A stretch of 35,791 nucleotides of DNA, taken from the NCBI GenBank assembly GCA_903858105.1, contig CAIOHN010000237.1, positions 1-35,791 on the forward strand, read 5' to 3'. The translations under genes and the position numbers were made by a program. This DNA is from an uncultured Pseudomonadota bacterium (GTDB lineage: Bacteria; Pseudomonadota; Gammaproteobacteria; Methylococcales; Methylomonadaceae). The stretch's first letter is position 1, and every line of letters starts with the position of its first letter. Below, one piece after another: positions 1-8,598 of the stretch. The notes under the pieces were generated by a model. It saw nothing but the letters and a program-made list of their open reading frames with translations. It had not been told where the DNA came from and did no database searches.

Positions 1-51
1 TTACTAACACAAAATGCGGGGTTTTTGGCGGCGATGTCGTGATTTTGGTCC

Positions 52-82
52 GTAGCCTGGATGAAACAAAGCGCAATCCGGG
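52..82. repeat. REP-like palindrome
   Basis: The stretch GTAGCCTGGATG...GCAATCCGGG forms a short stem in which CCTGGAT pairs with ATCCGGG, with one G-T type imperfection, around a loop of about 13 bases. It resembles the common proteobacterial REP-like palindromes that begin GTAGCCCGGAT. No second copy of this exact type is in the window, so its repeat status rests on resemblance. Confidence 0.5.
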
Positions 83-454
83 TTGATTGAAGCGACAGTC
101 TGTAGTCACCTTAAGAGCGCCAATCTAAAATTACCAACTTCCACTACTCAGTCTTTGCCCCAAAAAATACTACAGTCGCAGCGTAGTAGCAAAAACCAGC
201 CAAACCGTCCGCGCATTTCTGCCAATTTCCCAAAATAATACCTTTCAAATAACAAACTATACGTTTGCCATACGCCGCGCTATAGCGCTGAGTGGCGATT
301 GAGAATTACGATATGCACCGGTTGACATGGAAAGGAGTTTTCATGGCAACCGATTGATTTTATTCTGTAATTCGGTGCGGGGGACGAAACGGATTCGAGC
401 AGTGATTTTTCATGCTGAAAAATAATAAAAACCTATCTACAACGAGGAATGTTT
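83..454. other. Intergenic region upstream of the amidohydrolase
   Basis: No convincing gene lies in the first 450 bases. A strong ribosome-binding sequence AAAGGAG (331-337) precedes ATG at 343, which opens only a four-codon frame (M-A-T-D-stop). Around it, GAATTAC (303-309) can pair with GTAATTC (367-373), while GCACCG (315-320) can pair with CGGTGC (373-378). The two pairings are not nested, so they would compete. This could be a leader with alternative structures for the gene at 455, or chance. I could not identify a convincing -10/-35 pair. Confidence 0.25.
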
Positions 455-1726
455 ATGCAATGCACCAACCGACTGTTTAAATTAAAAGCGCTGGCTATCG
501 CCATATTGGCGTGCCAAGGCGTGAGTTTCGATGCCGCAGCTGCTGCCCCATGCAAATTAATCACCGCAGCGCGGGTGTTTGACGGTATCAACCCACCTCA
601 AGCCAATATGAGTGTGTTAATTGTCGGCGACAAAGTACAACAGGTTGGGACCTATGCGGCATTGAAAGGACAATGTGCCAGTCAGTTAAATTTAGGCGAC
701 GCCACCATACTGCCTGGATTCATTGAATCGCATGCGCACGTAACCTTTCAGAATGTTAGAAAAGACGCAGTGCTGGAGCATGGCATCACCACCGTACAAG
801 ATACCGGCGGTCCGTTATTACCGCCCCAAGGCGGCAATGGCTCGCTGCGTTTGTTGAGCACCGGCCCCATTATCCAGGCCCAAGACGGATACCCATTAAA
901 TATTTTTTCCGCGGATGGTGTGGGCGGCTACGACAAAATCGGCGTCAATATTGCCGAAACTGCAACCGAAAGCGAAGTTAAGCAAGTCGTTACGGATTTG
1001 GTCAACGGCGGCGCCACGGCGGTTAAAATTTCCCTGGAAGTCGGCGGCGAAGCTGGAGCTCCCTGGATGATGGCGCATGGCGAAACCCCAGTGCCGCCCA
1101 ATGCCGGCAACTGGCCAATCCTGTCCGCACAACACGTACAATGGATTGTGCAACAAGCGCATTTGCTGGGTAAGCGGGTTATCGCACATGTTGGCGAAGA
1201 CGTGGGATTTGCCCGTGCGTTCAATAGCGGGGTTGACGAATTGGCACATATGCCTTGCGCGCAAATCAACAGCGAATTACTCCACGAGGCCGTGCATTCC
1301 GGTGCTGTTACATTTGTAACCACCGTTGATACCTTGGGCTCTTGTGCCGGCATCCACGCCAACATGCACGAAATTGCGCATGTCGTCGAAGGTCATGCCC
1401 CGGAGATCGCATATCCATTTATTTACGGCTCGGAAGTGGCCCACGACAATGTGCCTTGGGGGATCAACGGCGAAGAAATGCATTTAATGTTGCATTTGGG
1501 CAGCGGTAGCAGCATCGATTTTGCCGACGTGATGAACGTGATGACGGCTGCAACTTCAAAAGCCGGTGCGCGACTGGGCATCCCTGGCCTGGGTTCCTTG
1601 GTAGCCAACGCACCCGCCGATTTGATTGCGGTAAAAGGCAATCCATTTGAAAGATTCAAATTGCTGGAGTATCCAGACTTGGTCATGTCTGGCGGAAAGT
1701 TGGTGGTCTACAAGTTTCAGCGCTAG
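455..1726 (+). CDS. Secreted metal-dependent amidohydrolase (imidazolonepropionase-like)
   Basis: This is an exported hydrolase of the amidohydrolase superfamily, about 423 aa. A basic start, a hydrophobic stretch and an Ala-rich segment before residue 33 form a signal peptide, so it should act in the periplasm or outside. The metal-site set is complete in order: HAH near 93-95, a Lys in AVKIS near 191 (the usual carboxylated lysine), His in IAHVGED near 245, His in DELAHM near 265 and Asp in AHDNVPWG near 331. The C-terminal PADLIAVKGNPFE is typical of the family. The ORF track starts at ATG 449, but the GAGG Shine-Dalgarno (444-447) touches that codon; ATG 455 has proper spacing. The substrate is unknown; the family includes peptidases, lactonases and amidases. 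The gene appears monocistronic. Confidence 0.85.
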   Translation: MQCTNRLFKLKALAIAILACQGVSFDAAAAAPCKLITAARVFDGINPPQANMSVLIVGDKVQQVGTYAALKGQCASQLNLGDATILPGFIESHAHVTFQNVRKDAVLEHGITTVQDTGGPLLPPQGGNGSLRLLSTGPIIQAQDGYPLNIFSADGVGGYDKIGVNIAETATESEVKQVVTDLVNGGATAVKISLEVGGEAGAPWMMAHGETPVPPNAGNWPILSAQHVQWIVQQAHLLGKRVIAHVGEDVGFARAFNSGVDELAHMPCAQINSELLHEAVHSGAVTFVTTVDTLGSCAGIHANMHEIAHVVEGHAPEIAYPFIYGSEVAHDNVPWGINGEEMHLMLHLGSGSSIDFADVMNVMTAATSKAGARLGIPGLGSLVANAPADLIAVKGNPFERFKLLEYPDLVMSGGKLVVYKFQR

Positions 1727-1744
1727 CCGAAATTTAAACCGCCG

Positions 1745-1765
1745 AAACCGGCTGCCGGGGTTTTG
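1745..1765 (+). terminator. Possible weak intrinsic terminator after the amidohydrolase
   Basis: AAACCGGCTGCCGGGGTTTT can fold into an imperfect hairpin with a two-base bulge, followed by four T. It lies about 20 bases after the stop codon. The loop is very tight and the T tract short, so the call is weak. Confidence 0.3.
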
Positions 1766-1846
1766 AGTAGGCTCAACTGTGTGGTGTAGCCAAGTCTTAA
1801 CCCCGTCGTAATCGTGATCTTTTACTTGCGCTATAACGCTAATTCC

Positions 1847-2476
1847 ATGAAAAAAATAGATTTTGTATCCTTATTCCTTATATGGCTTTGTCTGGGCAGC
1901 AATGCCGCTCAGGCTAATGTATTGACATTTGACGACGTCGCCACCGATCCAGGTAGTACCTGGGAGGCTATTCCCAATGGCTATGGCGGTTTAAATTGGT
2001 CTAACTTTTGGGTGCTTGCGCCGCAGTTGGATCTTAGTCTGGATCCATCGCTGGGCTGGCAAAATGGTTTGGTGTCTGGAGATTTCCTGGCCTACAATCA
2101 AGCGGGTGCTGTAGCCGAGGTGTCTTCTGGCAGTGTGTTTGATTTTGACGGCGCTTACTTTAACGCGTCTTATCGCGACGGGTTGCAAGTGACGGCAACT
2201 GGTTGGAAAAACGGTGCGCAGTTGTATCAAACCAGTATCGAAGTCGATACCAATGCCGCGCAGTATTTCGCGTTTAACTTCAGCGGCATTGATAGTCTGC
2301 GTTTCGAATCCAGCGGCGGCATAGCGCCGGATGTCTGGGATGGTACTCAATTTAACATCGACAATTTCAGTTTTAAGCCAGCGCCGGTGCCGGTGCCTGC
2401 TGCGGTGTGGCTATTTGGCTCTGGAATCATCGGCTTGGCTGGTGCGGCTCGTCGTCGTCAGCTAATGCAGGCTTGA
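1847..2476 (+). CDS. Exported protein with PEP-CTERM (VPxPA-type) sorting tail
   Basis: This is a 209-aa exported protein with no recognised catalytic motif. The N-terminus (MKKIDFVSLFLIWLCLG...AQA) is a classical signal peptide. The C-terminus PVPVPAAVWLFGSG followed by a hydrophobic segment and RRRQ matches the variant PEP-CTERM sorting signal, which is cleaved and processed by exosortase in exopolysaccharide-producing Gram-negatives. The middle is rich in Asp, Gly, Ser and aromatic residues with YFAFNFSGIDSLRFES, like the beta-sandwich bodies of many such proteins. The track starts at GTG 1814; ATG 1847 starts the signal peptide directly and is preferred. No exosortase gene is in the window, so the processing system must be elsewhere. 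The role is probably surface or matrix, by inference only. Confidence 0.8.
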   Translation: MKKIDFVSLFLIWLCLGSNAAQANVLTFDDVATDPGSTWEAIPNGYGGLNWSNFWVLAPQLDLSLDPSLGWQNGLVSGDFLAYNQAGAVAEVSSGSVFDFDGAYFNASYRDGLQVTATGWKNGAQLYQTSIEVDTNAAQYFAFNFSGIDSLRFESSGGIAPDVWDGTQFNIDNFSFKPAPVPVPAAVWLFGSGIIGLAGAARRRQLMQA

Positions 2477-2582
2477 TTGAGCAAACCCGAAGCAGGGCTA
2501 GGGTGTGGTGAGTTTACGAACCGCACCAATCGCCACGATGCGCTTTACGCTGTTCAGCACTTGTTACAGCGCTGATTTATAT

Positions 2583-2619
2583 CCCCTCACCCCAGCCCTC
2601 TCCCGGGGGGAGAGGGGGC
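2583..2619. repeat. CCCCTCACC/CCCTCTCCC palindromic repeat, copy 1
   Basis: CCCTCTCCC and GGGAGAGGG form a G/C-rich hairpin with a flanking CCCCTCACCC arm. The same motif recurs at 8505 in the opposite orientation and, degraded, at 18208. It lies in the 300-base convergent gap between the PEP-CTERM gene and RNase T2. Otherwise the gap (2477-2776) holds only a small ATGTCA/TGACAT hairpin at 2698-2715 and no supported gene. The 62-aa ORF of the track at 2505 runs across the repeat and is not credible. Confidence 0.7.
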
Positions 2620-2776
2620 TTATGAAACCCAGCAGCTTAGAAGCTGGTTACATTATCATTCAACCCAGCCTACCTGTGCGAACCCAACATTAGCTTGATG
2701 TCAATTTGCTGACATTAGCAAAGCTTGAGCAAAGCCAGCACGTAAAGGCAATTTGCACGATGTTGTGACGCCACGG

Positions 2777-3409
2777 CTACTTGATATTTCGTACCAAAAA
2801 GTTCTTTTGCCCGCAGGATTTAGCCGCACTTTTTACTATGTCGGCACCGCATGCCTGTATTGCTCCGGTTTTATCCAGGCAGATAAACATTTCCTTAAAA
2901 AAACGACCGCCGCCAGCACAAAACGGCGCTATGGCATAGTCTGCCAACCAAGGATTTGCGTCGGTAAAGGCTTTTTGCAAGCCCTCAGTGGTGGTGCGGA
3001 ATGGCTGTTTCGGTTGTTGGTAGTCAGCTGGAATGGCGACTTTGCTTTTTAATGATTGGGATAATTGAAAATAGCCGGTCTGAGTCAGTCCAGAGCAAGT
3101 GCCGTGTTTTTCCCATTCATGTTCAAACAAAAATTCCGAGGGATATAGATTGGGAAAGGCTTGTGCTTGACTCGGCGCGTAGCGTTCCTGGGTACAAAAA
3201 CTGGGATAACCGACATTATATTGCGGCCACAAGCCATGCAGCACCAAATCCAGTTTCTTGCCGCATTGCTCAGAATCTTTAGGCTGTTCTGCGCAAAAAC
3301 TGGGCGACCAGGACAAAGCCAGCACATAACCGTCAAACTTACCCGGCTTGCCCTTGGCGACAGCGGCAGTCGTAAAAACCGCCAAAAGTAGCAACAACAC
3401 TATATTCAT
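2777..3409 (-). CDS. Secreted ribonuclease T2 family protein
   Basis: This is a 210-aa endoribonuclease of the RNase T2 family, which cleaves single-stranded RNA through a 2',3'-cyclic phosphate. Both conserved active-site segments are present: CAS1 as LVLHGLWPQ (His 58) and CAS2 as FEHEWEKHGTC (His 97, Glu 98, Lys 101, His 102). The N-terminal MNIVLLLLLAVFTTAAVAKG is a Sec signal peptide, so the enzyme is periplasmic or secreted, like E. coli RNase I. Several Cys residues (39, 49, 72, 105 and later ones) could form the disulfides usual in the family. It lies 54 bases downstream of glnE on the same strand. The likely role is scavenging of external or periplasmic RNA. Confidence 0.92.
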   Translation of the reverse strand: MNIVLLLLLAVFTTAAVAKGKPGKFDGYVLALSWSPSFCAEQPKDSEQCGKKLDLVLHGLWPQYNVGYPSFCTQERYAPSQAQAFPNLYPSEFLFEHEWEKHGTCSGLTQTGYFQLSQSLKSKVAIPADYQQPKQPFRTTTEGLQKAFTDANPWLADYAIAPFCAGGGRFFKEMFICLDKTGAIQACGADIVKSAAKSCGQKNFLVRNIK

Positions 3410-3463
3410 AACACGTTTCCGGTTGGAGTAACTGTAAGGGCCAATTAATGCGCCCCTCGTGGT

Positions 3464-6334
3464 TTAAATCATCAATTGCTGCCAAATCCTATCGACTTCT
3501 GCGCGCAATTCCTTAAATTCATCGCCCTGAGCGGTGGCGCTGTGGTCTTTCAGTACCTGATGATGGCCATAATCGCGATACGCGCAATAGGCTTTTTTTA
3601 ATAACACCGCGTCGGCAGCGCTGATAAAGTCGTGTTGCTGCAAACCCTCCAGCAAACGCACGTTATCGGTATAAGTTGCCAGGTCAGGGTGCTTGGCGGT
3701 TTCGGCCAGTACGCCAAATTGCACCATAAACTCGATGTCGGCAATGCCGCCGTGGCTTTGTTTAAGGTCGAACACGTCCGGGTCTTTGGGGGCCAGATTG
3801 TCGCGCATTTTTTCGCGCATCTCCCGCACTTCGGTTTTCAGCAGGTCGCGATCTCTGGCTATGCCCAGGATTCGACCGCGTATTGCTGCGTAGCTTTGCT
3901 GCAAGGCTTCGTCGCCCACTACGCACCGGGCGCGCACCAGGGCTTGATGCTCCCAGGTCCAGGCTTCGTTTTTCAGATAAGCCTCGTAATGATCGATATG
4001 CGTCACCAGCAAGCCTGAGTCGCCGTTGGGGCGTAAGCGTAAATCCGCTTCGTACAGGATGCCGGACAACATTTTTGTATCCAGAATGTGTCTGATCTTT
4101 TGGCCCAGACGCAGGTAAAATTGGCCGCAACTGATGGGTTTTTCGCCGTTGGTTTGTGCATCGCCGTCGGCACAATCGTATAAAAACACCAGATCAAGAT
4201 CAGAGCCATAGCCCAACTCGATACCGCCGAATTTACCAAAAGCGACAATCGCAAAATGCTGGGGCGTTGGCCCAGTGCCGGGTGGAAAGCCGTGTTTGCT
4301 GACCAGCATTTGCCAGGCGCGCTCCAGTACTTGTTCCAGAATGGCTTCCGCAGTCCAGGTCAGATAATCGCTGACGATCATCACCGGGATGGCGCCCATG
4401 ATGTCGGCAGCCGCCACTCTCAACACGTTTAGGTGTTTGAACTGCCGCAAAGCGATCATCAGTTGTTCGCTATCCTGGGCGTCAATTTTATTCAGTTCGC
4501 GTTGTAAATCCTCGCGCAGCGCCTGTTTTTGTAAAGGCTCGTAAAGTGAGCGGGTATCCAGTAATTCATCGAACAGAATCGGATACAAGGATAGATATTC
4601 GCAAATCCAGGGGCTCGCCGCCGCCAGTTTTATCAATTGCCCCAGCGCATCAGGATTTTCCGCCAGCAAGGCCAGGTAAACATTGCGACCGGCCACCGCT
4701 TCAAACAAATCCAGGATGCGCAGCAAGGTGACATTGGCGTTTTCGCAACTGGGTACTTGTTCGATCAGTTGCGGCATCAATCTATCCAACACCGCCGCGC
4801 CTTTGCTGGTCATGCGTTTTACGGCGTGGGATTCTTTAAAATCGAGGATGGCTTTTTGAATCGTTACCGGGTCGGTAAAGCCGTAGTCGGTTAAGGTCTC
4901 CAGGGCCATTTCGTCGTCGGCACCGCTGGTCCAGATCAAACGGGCGCTTTGTTGTTTATTGTCCTGGTCGCTAAGCGAAAATACTTGTTCAAAAATCTCC
5001 TGCACTTGGGTGCGGACGCTATCCAATTCGGTTTTGAAGGCCTGCCAATCCTCAAAATCCAGCGAGTACGCCAAAATCGCTTGCACCAGCGGGTTGCCGG
5101 GTAAGTCGTGAGTTTGTCGGTCTTGATATTGTTGAATGTGATTTTCCACCCGCCGCAAAAAGCGATACGCAAATGTCAGGCTTGCTACATCTTCGGCAGC
5201 CATTAATTGTAATTCTTCCAGCACCGCCAGGATGGTTTGAATCTCGCGCTGTTGCAAGGCCGGGTCTTGACCACCTCGAATCAATTGAAAAGCCTGGCCG
5301 ATAAATTCCACTTCGCGGATGCCACCCGGTCCCAGTTTGACATTGTCGGCTCGGTCGCGGCGTCTAAGTTCCTGGGCAATCTGGAATTTTAAGGAACGCA
5401 GTTCCTCGAAAGCGCCGTAATCCAAATAGCGGCGATACACAAAGGGTTTGATCAGCGCGGCTAATTGCTTGCCGGTATTAAAGTCGCCGGCCACCTGACG
5501 GGCTTTGATCATGGCGTAGCGTTCCCATTCCCTGGCTTGCGTCAGGTAATATTGTGCCATACCATCAAAGTTCATAATCAAGGGCCCGCTGTCGCCAAAC
5601 GGCCGCAAGCGCACGTCGGTTCTAAACACAAAGCCATCGACGGTAATTTCATCCAGCATTTTGACCAGGGAGCGGCAGATGCGGGTGAAGAACTCGCTAT
5701 AACTGATTTCTTTTTTCTCGGTTAGCACACCGTCTTCGGCATACGCAAAGATCAGGTCTATATCGGACGAATAATTCAATTCCCAGGCACCAAGTTTGCC
5801 CATGCCCAGCACCACGATGTTAAACGGCGTACCATCTGCCAGTGCAGGCGTACCCCAGCGCTGGCATGCCTGAGCGTATAAAAAATCCAGGGCGGTTTGA
5901 ATGCAAACTTCTGCCAAGCGGGTCAGGTCGGTCAGGGTCTCGTCCAGATCTGACCAACCGGCCAGATCGCGCCAGGCGATGCGCAGCATTTCCCGGCGAC
6001 GAAATAGGCGTAATTGCTTGGCTAAAGCGGGTTCGCTATCCGCTGGGGCTTGTTGCAGAGCGGCTTGGTAATCGTCGCGGCGCAGCGGGGAGAATAGATC
6101 GTTGGATGTAACCAGTTCTGGAATCAGGTCGGGATTTCGCAGCCAGCTTTCGGTAATAAATTGACTGCAGGCGCATACCTTCAATGCTGACGCGCTAAAT
6201 ACGGCATTGTCAAAAATTGTCAGCTGTTCTGAGCTAAGCTTTTCATCAAGCTGCGCACAAAAATCCGTAGCCATACTTTGCAATTCATCCGGCAAATGCA
6301 CTGAATGCTGAGATAACGAATCAAAAAGTGACAT
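3464..6334 (-). CDS. glnE: Bifunctional glutamine synthetase adenylyltransferase/deadenylylase
   Basis: GlnE adds AMP to and removes it from glutamine synthetase, coupling its activity to nitrogen status through PII and glutamine. The protein is 956 aa, close to the family norm. Two nucleotidyltransferase domains are visible: the N-terminal deadenylylase half has GMGKLGAWELNYSSDIDLIF, and the C-terminal adenylylase half has FGKFGGIELGYGSDLDLVF, each with the metal-binding G-S-D-x-D type motif. The GGIREVEFIGQ and GGIADIEFMVQF segments close the two halves. The track begins at a TTG; ATG 6334 has AGGA eight bases upstream and is chosen. The gene is divergent from the heme lipoprotein at 6513 and followed by RNase T2. 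Confidence 0.97.
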   Translation of the reverse strand: MSLFDSLSQHSVHLPDELQSMATDFCAQLDEKLSSEQLTIFDNAVFSASALKVCACSQFITESWLRNPDLIPELVTSNDLFSPLRRDDYQAALQQAPADSEPALAKQLRLFRRREMLRIAWRDLAGWSDLDETLTDLTRLAEVCIQTALDFLYAQACQRWGTPALADGTPFNIVVLGMGKLGAWELNYSSDIDLIFAYAEDGVLTEKKEISYSEFFTRICRSLVKMLDEITVDGFVFRTDVRLRPFGDSGPLIMNFDGMAQYYLTQAREWERYAMIKARQVAGDFNTGKQLAALIKPFVYRRYLDYGAFEELRSLKFQIAQELRRRDRADNVKLGPGGIREVEFIGQAFQLIRGGQDPALQQREIQTILAVLEELQLMAAEDVASLTFAYRFLRRVENHIQQYQDRQTHDLPGNPLVQAILAYSLDFEDWQAFKTELDSVRTQVQEIFEQVFSLSDQDNKQQSARLIWTSGADDEMALETLTDYGFTDPVTIQKAILDFKESHAVKRMTSKGAAVLDRLMPQLIEQVPSCENANVTLLRILDLFEAVAGRNVYLALLAENPDALGQLIKLAAASPWICEYLSLYPILFDELLDTRSLYEPLQKQALREDLQRELNKIDAQDSEQLMIALRQFKHLNVLRVAAADIMGAIPVMIVSDYLTWTAEAILEQVLERAWQMLVSKHGFPPGTGPTPQHFAIVAFGKFGGIELGYGSDLDLVFLYDCADGDAQTNGEKPISCGQFYLRLGQKIRHILDTKMLSGILYEADLRLRPNGDSGLLVTHIDHYEAYLKNEAWTWEHQALVRARCVVGDEALQQSYAAIRGRILGIARDRDLLKTEVREMREKMRDNLAPKDPDVFDLKQSHGGIADIEFMVQFGVLAETAKHPDLATYTDNVRLLEGLQQHDFISAADAVLLKKAYCAYRDYGHHQVLKDHSATAQGDEFKELRAEVDRIWQQLMI

Positions 6335-6512
6335 GAGCAATATCCTGGTTGCGAGGCTGAAACAGCATGATACCTAAACTGCAAGCCGTACCCTAGATGC
6401 CGACTGAAAAAATATCCACATGCCGATTAAGGTACACTTTCCGCGACCCATAGCCAGACGGTTGGTTATGCCAAATTATTATTAAATAGTTGATAGAGCA
6501 GGAGAGCAGGGT

Positions 6513-6989
6513 GTGAAAACCAAATTTATAGTGGCGATGGTATTGATTTTGAACGGCTGTTCCAGTTCGCAGACAAAACACGACCATGTCGAAGGTGGCC
6601 GCAGTCAAACCGGTCAACCTGCTTTGCATGCCGTACGCGACTCGCAATTACGTGAGTTGATGGCGCGCATGGACAGCCTGATGCAGGAGCGCTTTATGAC
6701 CGAGCAGCAAGTGGACACCGAACGGCGCAAATATTCGCGGCAAATTGCGGAAACCGCCCGGAATTTATCGGGTAATGTCGATAACATTATCAGTAAGTTG
6801 CCAGGTTTGCAGCTAAGCGCCAGCGAACAAACTGCGTTTCTGGCCCTGGCAGGCAAATTGCGAGACGAGACTCGCGAGTTGCAGCGGCTTGCCGAGCAAA
6901 ATCACATAGATGCCATACCGGATAGCCTGCATGAGATTAATACCACCTGTACATCTTGCCACGCCTTGTTTAGAAAGCTTGGGGGCTAA
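6513..6989 (+). CDS. Cytochrome c'-like heme lipoprotein
   Basis: This is a 158-aa predicted lipoprotein: MKTKFIVAMVLILNGC has a lipobox ending at Cys 16, so it should be membrane-anchored and periplasmic. The body is highly helical and charged. A single heme-binding CTSCH lies at 146-150, followed by ALFRKLGG to the end. A C-terminal CxxCH followed by FR after a helical bundle is the layout of class II cytochromes (cytochrome c' family). That family binds NO or CO, or works as a monoheme electron carrier; which applies here cannot be read from sequence. The start is GTG 6513, with a GGAG/CAGG ribosome-binding region just upstream. It ends directly against the porin gene, so the two are probably co-transcribed. 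Confidence 0.75.
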   Translation: MKTKFIVAMVLILNGCSSSQTKHDHVEGGRSQTGQPALHAVRDSQLRELMARMDSLMQERFMTEQQVDTERRKYSRQIAETARNLSGNVDNIISKLPGLQLSASEQTAFLALAGKLRDETRELQRLAEQNHIDAIPDSLHEINTTCTSCHALFRKLGG

Positions 6990-6995
6990 TTGAGC

Positions 6996-8480
6996 ATGCT
7001 AAAACCCGCAGCCAAAATCATCTTGATTTTACTGAGTTGTTTGTTCAGCACGACGACCTTGGCCGCCGATGAGGATATCAAGACTTTGCTGAAAGCCTTG
7101 AGCCAGCAGGTTACCCAGTTGCAGAGCCAGGTTGAGCGCTCCAATTCCCGGATTGAGCAGCTTGAGCAGGAGGTTCAGCAATACCGCGCGGGTCAAGTAG
7201 CTGGGAACAAAACGTTGGCTACTAATTCGACAGGCCAAGCGGCTGCGCCATCGGTTGCAACTGCTTCTGTGATGGACAACGACAAGGCCAAAGAAAAGCC
7301 CGCGGTGACGGTAGGCGATGTCAAAGGTACTTTTAAAATTCCGGGTACTGATACCTCCGTGGGTATGGGGGGATTTGTAAAAATGGATACCTTGTTTAAT
7401 AGCGTGAGTGCAGGGCGAGACAGGCTGGGTGATCAGCAACTGGCGCTGTCGCAAATACCGATAGGTGCGATTGGAGAGCGTGGCCAGATTACTTTTCACG
7501 GCAAGGAAAGCCGGTTATGGTTCAAATCCTTTACACCCAGTAACTGGGGTGACATCAACACTTATATGGAAATGGATTTTTACGGCGACGCGGCGACCTA
7601 CACCTATACGCCGCGCTTGCGACATGCCTATGGCTCAATCGGTCATTTCTTGGCGGGGCAAACCTGGACTACTTTTCTTAACGTAGCGGCGTTGCCGGAT
7701 ACGCTGGATGTCGGCGGTTCGGCTGGCGCAATGTTAAGTTTGCGGCAGCCGCTGGCGCGTTGGAGTGAACCGTTTAATGTGATGGATACGCCGATGGAGT
7801 TGCAAGTGGCGCTGGAGGCACCGCGTAGCAGGCTGTGGGTGGATAATCGACTTGAAACCGGCGCGGCCAACCGGGCTGGCGCCAGCGATCCCAATCTGGA
7901 TGCGGCTTACTACACAACACCCAATGCTGATCGCTACCCAGACCTGGTGGCCCGGCTCAATCTAAACCCGTCATGGGGCAATCTGTCTTTGGCGGCTATG
8001 GGCAGACAGGTGCGCTATACCAATAGCGTGACAGGTTATAGGCAGGACGCCTGGGGTGGCGGTGTGAATGCGGCTGGGCGGATCAGCACCTTTGGTTTGG
8101 ATAATATTCGTTTCACGGCCCATTATGGAAAAGGCGATGCGCGTTATGTATCCACCAACAATACGTTTGCTGATGCCACGCTGACTAACCGTGGAGCAAT
8201 CGATCTGGTCGATACCTACGGCGGCATGCTGTCTTATCAGTATTGGTGGGATAAGCAATGGCGTTCCAGTGTCACTTATGGCTTCTCGCAAGCCGATTAT
8301 CCAGCCTATGCTAATTCGGTATTGAGCAGGCAGGTGCAATCAGTACACGCCAATCTCTTGTGGAGCCCGGTCAGCCAGGCCATGTTGGGTGTGGAATATA
8401 CATACGCGACGCGCGAGTTGATCGATGGTCGCGACGGTCTGTTGCAGCGGGTGCAGTTTTCGGCGCGGTATAGTTTTTAA
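6996..8480 (+). CDS. DcaP-like outer-membrane porin
   Basis: This is a 494-aa outer-membrane protein. It has a signal peptide ending near LAADED, then a coiled coil at about 30-65 (LLKALSQQVTQLQSQV...RIEQLEQEV), a low-complexity linker, and a beta-barrel ending in YSF with a C-terminal Phe recognised by the BAM machinery. The segments VGMGGFVKMDTLFNS and GKESRLWFKSFTPSNWGDI are typical of DcaP-type trimeric porins, which take up small carboxylates such as dicarboxylic acids. The track starts at TTG 6990, immediately after the stop of the lipoprotein gene; ATG 6996 is more likely. The pairing with a heme lipoprotein is unusual. The substrate is not predictable. Confidence 0.82.
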   Translation: MLKPAAKIILILLSCLFSTTTLAADEDIKTLLKALSQQVTQLQSQVERSNSRIEQLEQEVQQYRAGQVAGNKTLATNSTGQAAAPSVATASVMDNDKAKEKPAVTVGDVKGTFKIPGTDTSVGMGGFVKMDTLFNSVSAGRDRLGDQQLALSQIPIGAIGERGQITFHGKESRLWFKSFTPSNWGDINTYMEMDFYGDAATYTYTPRLRHAYGSIGHFLAGQTWTTFLNVAALPDTLDVGGSAGAMLSLRQPLARWSEPFNVMDTPMELQVALEAPRSRLWVDNRLETGAANRAGASDPNLDAAYYTTPNADRYPDLVARLNLNPSWGNLSLAAMGRQVRYTNSVTGYRQDAWGGGVNAAGRISTFGLDNIRFTAHYGKGDARYVSTNNTFADATLTNRGAIDLVDTYGGMLSYQYWWDKQWRSSVTYGFSQADYPAYANSVLSRQVQSVHANLLWSPVSQAMLGVEYTYATRELIDGRDGLLQRVQFSARYSF

Positions 8481-8504
8481 TGATTTAATCGGAACCGCAA
8501 ATAT

Positions 8505-8568
8505 CCCCTCTCCCTCAGGGAGAGGGCTAGGGTGAGGGGATGAAAAATTGATTTTAAGCCCCTCACCC
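8505..8568. repeat. CCCTCTCCC/GGGTGAGGGG palindromic repeat, copy 2
   Basis: CCCCTCTCCCTCAGGGAGAGGG folds into a strong hairpin. The following GGGTGAGGGG (8530-8539) can also pair with CCCCTCACCC at 8559-8568. It fills the 118-base convergent gap between the porin and ubiB and is the best-preserved copy of the family seen at 2583 and 18208. It may act as a bidirectional transcription barrier, although no T tract follows. Confidence 0.75.
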
Positions 8569-8598
8569 CCAATCGTTTACCTGAGTACCCACAGGGCA

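Noticed and set aside
322-350. TTGACA as a -35 box upstream of the amidohydrolase
   Set aside because: No acceptable -10 hexamer lies 16-18 bases downstream.
505-512. Possible lipobox (ILAC) in the amidohydrolase signal peptide
   Set aside because: The -3 residue is not the favoured Leu and an Ala-rich Sec cleavage site follows, so an ordinary secreted protein is more likely.
2505-2693. 62-aa ORF in the track
   Set aside because: It runs straight through a G/C-rich palindromic repeat, has no ribosome-binding site and no recognisable protein pattern.
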